64,000 nucleotides of DNA from Dyella flava (GTDB lineage Bacteria > Pseudomonadota > Gammaproteobacteria > Xanthomonadales > Rhodanobacteraceae), in assembly GCF_016904955.1 (NCBI RefSeq), contig NZ_JADIKE010000029.1:1-64000 (forward strand), in the 5' to 3' direction. Position 1 is the first letter of the stretch. Each line of letters begins with the position of its first letter. Shown here one piece after another: positions 60,712 through 64,000 of the stretch. A model generated the notes under the pieces. The model did no database searches. It worked only from the letters and a program-made list of their open reading frames with translations, and was not told the origin of the DNA. The position numbers and the translations under genes are program-made.

Positions 60712-60846
60712 CCCTCTCCCCTCCGGGGAGAGGGTTGGGGTGAGGGGCCGCGCTTGCGGGGAAATTCATAACTTCCGCGATGTTTCTTTGGGGACTCAGC
60801 GCGAGGTTGGCCCCTCACCTCAGTCCTCTCCCCGAAGGGGAGAGGA
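60712..60846. repeat. long intergenic repeat, copy 2
   Basis: 135 bp starting CCCTCTCCCCTCCGGGGAGA and ending GGGGAGAGGA, with the GGGGTGAGGGGCCGCGCTTG core. About 80% identical to copy 3 at 60926-61060. It lies directly before the RND transporter start, in its leader. Confidence 0.8.
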
Positions 60847-60856
60847 GGAAGAGCGC

Positions 60857-60895
60857 TTAGTTTTTCGGCTGTTTCCGCTCTGCGATGTTTTTCAT
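60857..60895 (-). pseudogene. collapsed 12-codon frame, scar of a deleted gene
   Basis: A 13-codon frame reading MKNIAERKQPKN then stop. Its first five codons, the leader before them (a CAT...CTCTCATTC block) and the following repeat copy match the start and upstream region of the RND gene. Its last seven codons do not belong to that gene's start but sit where a gene end would. The simplest reading is a second RND-type gene between adaptor and pump that was deleted internally, leaving its first and last codons. No function is expected. Confidence 0.5.
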
Positions 60896-60925
60896 GGCTG
60901 CTCTCTCATTCCTGCCGTGATAACT

Positions 60926-61060
60926 CCCTCTCCCCTCCGGGGAGAGGGTTGGGGTGAGGGGCCGCGCTTGCAGGGAAATTCAAAATCCCGTCGATGTTTC
61001 TTTGGAGGTTCAACGCAAGGTCGACCCCTCACCTCGCTCCTCTCCCCAAAGGGGAGAGGA
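60926..61060. repeat. long intergenic repeat, copy 3
   Basis: Same 135-bp repeat as copy 2, 214 bp away in the same orientation. Together with the preceding leader it forms a tandem duplication of about 215 bp (60665-60880 and 60881 onward). It lies 10 bp downstream of the adaptor gene stop. Confidence 0.8.
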
Positions 61061-61070
61061 AGAAAAGCGG

Positions 61071-62330
61071 TCAACCCTGCGGCCGCTTCTGCGCCGCCGC
61101 GTTTTCCGCCTGCGCCGTCCGCGCATCATCACCATCGGGATCCGTCGCCGCCGCATCGACCAAAGCCTTGTCCTGCGCATCAAGCCGCGAATCCATCGCC
61201 ACCTGCTGCGGTGTCACTTCGGCACCCGGACGCACGTGCTGCAGCCCGTTGATCACCACCACATCACCCGCGCTGAGCCCGTCATCGATCACGCGCAATC
61301 CATGAAACAGCGGACCGGTATCGACCTTGCGGTACTGCACCTTGTGCTGTGCATCGACCACATAGACAAACTGGTTGCCAAGATCGGTACCTACGGCGCG
61401 GTCATCGATCAACACCCGCGGATGCGGCTGGCCGCTCTGCAGGCGCACGTGCGCATACAGCCCCGGCGTCAGCAAACCGCCTTCGTCATCAAACACTGCG
61501 CGCAAACGCATCGTGCCGGAGTTGGTGTGCAGCTGGTTGTCGACAAAGTCGATGTGGCCGATGTGCGGATAACCTTGTTCGTCGGCCAAACCCATCGTCG
61601 CTTCGATGCGTGCGGTGCGGCCATCGCGGTTGGCATCGCGACGCAAACGATCGAGCTTCAGCCAGGTTTGCTCGTCCACGTCGAAATACACGTAGATCGG
61701 ATTGACCGACACCACGCTGGTCAGCACATCCGAACTGCTAACCAGGTTGCCGGGCATGATGCGGGCGTTGCTGACGCGGCCATCGATCGGCGCGCGCACT
61801 TCGGTCCAGTCCAGATTGAGCTTGGCGGTGGCCAGCGCCGCGGTGGCCGCGGCCAGGGTGGCGCTGGCGCTTTGCTCGCTGGTGTTCATGCTGTCGGCGT
61901 CTTCCTGCGAAATCGCATGCTGAGCGAGCAGGCGCCGGGCGCGCGCCGCGTTAGCCTGGGCCAGACCCAGCTGGGCCTGGGCCTGGGCGCGGTTGGCGGT
62001 CAGCCGGTCGACTTCGGCCTGGAAGGGACGCGGGTCGATGCGGAACAGCACATCGCCCTGATGCACCTCGGCCCCTTCCTTGAACAGCACTGTGTCCACA
62101 TATCCACCGACGCGGGGACGCACATCGACGGTATCGACCGCCTGCAGCTGGCCGGTGAAATCGGCGCTGTCGCTGATCGGCCGCAACATGGCCTGGGCGA
62201 CGGTGACTTCGGGCGGACCGCCGGCGCCTGCGGCGGTTTGGGCCTGGGTCGCACCATGGTGGCCCAACAGCGCCCAGCTACCGGCGATCGCGACAATAAC
62301 GAGGCCGGCCAGAATGGTCTTCTTAAACAT
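61071..62330 (-). CDS. RND efflux periplasmic adaptor protein
   Basis: A 419-residue membrane fusion protein. From 62330 (GGGAG ahead) the N-terminus FKKTILAGLVIVAIAGSWAL is a membrane anchor. Lipoyl-like halves are VDVRPRVGGYVDTVLFKEGA and LNLDWTEVRAPIDGRVSNAR, separated by an alpha hairpin (ANRAQAQAQLGLAQANAARA). The beta-barrel region includes IYVYFDVDEQTWLKLD. The C-terminus is an unusual Asp/Ala/Gln-rich tail ending QKRPQG. First gene of the efflux operon and divergent from the LysR regulator. Confidence 0.93.
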   Translation of the reverse strand: MFKKTILAGLVIVAIAGSWALLGHHGATQAQTAAGAGGPPEVTVAQAMLRPISDSADFTGQLQAVDTVDVRPRVGGYVDTVLFKEGAEVHQGDVLFRIDPRPFQAEVDRLTANRAQAQAQLGLAQANAARARRLLAQHAISQEDADSMNTSEQSASATLAAATAALATAKLNLDWTEVRAPIDGRVSNARIMPGNLVSSSDVLTSVVSVNPIYVYFDVDEQTWLKLDRLRRDANRDGRTARIEATMGLADEQGYPHIGHIDFVDNQLHTNSGTMRLRAVFDDEGGLLTPGLYAHVRLQSGQPHPRVLIDDRAVGTDLGNQFVYVVDAQHKVQYRKVDTGPLFHGLRVIDDGLSAGDVVVINGLQHVRPGAEVTPQQVAMDSRLDAQDKALVDAAATDPDGDDARTAQAENAAAQKRPQG

Positions 62331-62435
62331 CTTTATCGCTCCCTGGGAATAGTCGTGCCGCAATGCAGCAGCGATGGGGAAACGAATGATGGGTATACCG
62401 TACAGTTTAGAAAATCCGTTTATTGCGCAAGCCAC

Positions 62436-62454
62436 TCGTGACTCTCAATCACGA
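62436..62454. promoter_or_regulatory. candidate LysR-type operator
   Basis: TCGTGA-7 nt-TCACGA, a perfect dyad with the T-N11-A spacing favoured by LysR-type regulators, in the 166-bp region between the efflux operon and its divergent regulator. It lies 42 bp upstream of the regulator start and 105 bp from the adaptor start. Confidence 0.6.
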
Positions 62455-62496
62455 ATAGGCGCATAATCTGGCCCACTACCTGTTCTGGGCTGAGCT

Positions 62497-63477
62497 ATGG
62501 AAGACTTTTCCGCTATTTCCGCCTTTGTCCGTGTGGTCGAGGCGAAGAGCTTTGCATCCGCCGCCGCACAGCTGGGCATGACCCCCTCGGGCGTCAGCCG
62601 GGCGGTGTCGCGTCTGGAAGAGCAGCTGGGTGCGCGATTGCTGTTCCGCTCCACCCGTGCGCTGCGTTTAACCGACGATGGGGCCTCGTTCTATACCCGT
62701 TGCAAGGAGATCCTTGCCGATCTCACCGAAGCGACCGAGGCGCTCGGATACGCCCACCGCAAGCCTCAGGGCAAGTTGCGGGTGGGTATGTCCGCCTCGG
62801 TGGGGCGTGCGGCGATCGTGCCGCAGCTGTCGGATTTCGAGCGTCGCTATCCGGATATCCGCCTTGAGCTGATGATGTGCGACTACCCCTACGACTTGAA
62901 TGAGGAAGGGGTGGATTGCGCCATCCGCATGGGCGAGCTGGAAGATTCCAGTCTGATCGCGCGCAAGATCGGCTATTTGCGCAATGTGCTGCTGGCCTCG
63001 CCGGAATACCTGCAGAAGTACGGCGCGCCCACCAGCATCGAGGATCTGAAGAACCACCGCTGCATCAACTACGTCTACGCCAATGGCAAGCCGCGCCAGT
63101 GGCAGTTCGATACGCCCAATGGCCGCGTCGAGATCGACGTCAACGCACACCTGCTGATCAACGACGGTGAATCAGTAATCCAGGCCGCCATGGCGGGGCT
63201 TGGCATCATCCAGGCGCCGCATGTGCTGGCGGCCTGCGCGCTGGACTTGAACAAGCTGGAACCGATCCTTCCCGACACCGTCTCCACCGGCAAGAACGTG
63301 TGGATCGTCTATCCGCAGAAGAAACATCTGTCGGCGCGTGTGCAGGCCTTTATCGAATGGGCGCGCGAGTTGTTCGAGCGCCCGTTCGAATCGGTGTGCC
63401 CGGCGGTGGAGCGTGCGCCGGTCGTCAATGCGCTGCGCCCGGTGCGCGAGCTGCCGCCTTCGCGTAGGACTCAATAA
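62497..63477 (+). CDS. LysR-type transcriptional regulator of the efflux operon
   Basis: A 326-residue regulator. N-terminal winged HTH (FSAISAFVRVVEAKSFASAA, then MTPSGVSRAVSRLEEQLGAR) and an effector domain with LRVGMSASVGRAAIVPQLSD, a region ending EGVDCAIRMGEL, and AAMAGLGIIQAPHVL. The C-terminal extension is about 25 residues longer than usual. Divergent placement to the pump operon with a dyad between them makes it the likely local controller; which drug or metabolite it answers to is unknown. Confidence 0.93.
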   Translation: MEDFSAISAFVRVVEAKSFASAAAQLGMTPSGVSRAVSRLEEQLGARLLFRSTRALRLTDDGASFYTRCKEILADLTEATEALGYAHRKPQGKLRVGMSASVGRAAIVPQLSDFERRYPDIRLELMMCDYPYDLNEEGVDCAIRMGELEDSSLIARKIGYLRNVLLASPEYLQKYGAPTSIEDLKNHRCINYVYANGKPRQWQFDTPNGRVEIDVNAHLLINDGESVIQAAMAGLGIIQAPHVLAACALDLNKLEPILPDTVSTGKNVWIVYPQKKHLSARVQAFIEWARELFERPFESVCPAVERAPVVNALRPVRELPPSRRTQ

Positions 63478-63507
63478 GCGCACATCGCGTGGATCGGGAT
63501 GGATTGA

Positions 63508-63593
63508 GTAGGTTGGGTTAGCGCAGCGTAACCCAACGATGTTTGTCGCTTCGATGGAATTCCGTTGGGTTACGCTGCGCTAACCCAACCTAC
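63508..63593. repeat. 86-bp palindromic element, copy 2
   Basis: Arms at 63508-63537 and 63564-63593, each identical to those at 41795-41880. The 26-nt loop is the reverse complement of the loop in copy 1 with two mismatches, so this copy is inverted relative to it. It lies between the LysR gene and the convergent uppP and can act as a terminator. Confidence 0.85.
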
Positions 63594-63618
63594 CCAACCT
63601 ACAGCGACTCCTGTGGAC

Positions 63619-64000
63619 TCAGCTGCCACTTGGAATCAACAGCAACAACGCCGCACCCAACGCAATGCGATACACCGCAAACCACGTAAACCGATGCGTG
63701 CGGATATAACCCAGCAGCCACTTCACCGCGACAAAAGCAACAATCAGCGACACCACAAAACCAACGATCAACGCCGCCCAATCTTCATGCGCCGCGTCAC
63801 CATGCTTGAGCACCTTCAGCAATTCATACCCGGTCGCGGCATACATCGTCGGAATACCCACCAGAAATGAAAACTCCGTCGCCGCCGCACGGTTGCTGGT
63901 GCCGGACAGCATGGCCGTGAAGATCGTCGCGCCCGAACGTGACGTCCCCGGAAACACGCCCGCCACGATCTGCGCAATACCCACCAGGATCGCCACGCGC
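63619..64000 (-). CDS. uppP: undecaprenyl-diphosphatase UppP, C-terminal part
   Basis: The last 127 or so residues of an inner membrane phosphatase that recycles undecaprenyl pyrophosphate for peptidoglycan and other envelope polymers. VGIAQIVAGVFPGTSRSGATI contains the conserved PGTSRSG active-site motif with its catalytic Ser/Arg. Three further hydrophobic helices follow (LIVGFVVSLIVAFVAVKWLL and ALGAALLLLIP). The N-terminal half with the first catalytic motif lies beyond the right edge, and the frame is open to base 64000. Confidence 0.93.
   Translation of the reverse strand, partial: RVAILVGIAQIVAGVFPGTSRSGATIFTAMLSGTSNRAAATEFSFLVGIPTMYAATGYELLKVLKHGDAAHEDWAALIVGFVVSLIVAFVAVKWLLGYIRTHRFTWFAVYRIALGAALLLLIPSGS

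Noticed and set aside
1..64000. CRISPR arrays, rRNA and tRNA genes
   Set aside because: No regularly spaced direct repeats, no rRNA-like stretches and no cloverleaf with a recognisable TψC arm were found by reading; a covariance-model scan would be needed to exclude tRNAs fully.

Overview
The window is a high-GC gammaproteobacterial chromosome segment. Gene content fits the Rhodanobacteraceae (Dyella, Luteibacter, Rhodanobacter and relatives): an XAC0095-type small protein, HslV with a short propeptide, the lptM-dapF-DUF484-xerC-glpM block beside hslVU, a PNGase A-family secreted amidase, and a UppP at the edge. The family placement is inferred from gene content, not from a marker phylogeny. 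No rRNA, tRNA or CRISPR array was recognised.

Left end, about 1-3,900: an accessory patch of visibly lower GC. It holds the 5' end of an IS1182-family insertion sequence and five small same-strand genes of mostly unknown function (one ankyrin protein). These are separated by related short palindromes. Two almost identical 160-bp non-autonomous elements, with terminal repeats like those of the IS, sit in the loops of two of these palindromes.

3,900-25,000: mostly housekeeping genes. These are ribokinase, a YfcG-type GST, hslVU, glpM, xerC, DUF484, dapF, lptM, a GNAT divergent from an RLAN-domain RimK ligase, aroE, a secreted PNGase A-like amidase, several exported or membrane proteins of unknown function, a gamma carbonic anhydrase, an NTE-type patatin phospholipase and oligopeptidase A.

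25,000-36,760: a seven-gene chemosensory operon on the minus strand: CheW, CheR-TPR, CheW, CHASE3-type MCP, CheA-REC, CheB, then a large REC-GAF-PAS-GAF-GGDEF-EAL output protein. The parts list is that of Wsp systems, but the WspR-type cyclase is replaced by a protein with a degenerate GGDEF site and an intact EAL site. The predicted output is therefore c-di-GMP breakdown. An 830-bp stretch without a convincing gene precedes the operon.

36,760-48,000: a prolyl 4-hydroxylase-like dioxygenase, fructose bisphosphatase, and a plus-strand run of redox and detoxification-type genes (DJ-1/PfpI-like, GFA, GST) ending in a WYL regulator. Then come a ParB-like/SulP/DUF885 operon with overlapping genes and a RES-Xre toxin-antitoxin pair bracketed by inverted REP-like hairpins.

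48,000-64,000: phhA divergent from an Lrp/AsnC regulator, an acyltransferase/YheT pair, a glycosyltransferase, a PEBP protein, a DUF1328/YqjD/YqjE/PerM membrane-stress cluster, and a tripartite RND efflux operon with a divergent LysR regulator. The operon's gene borders carry three copies of a repeat of about 135-180 bp and a collapsed 12-codon reading frame that looks like the scar of a deleted gene. The window ends inside uppP. Two 86-bp palindromic elements (41.8 kb and 63.5 kb) are inverted copies of each other.
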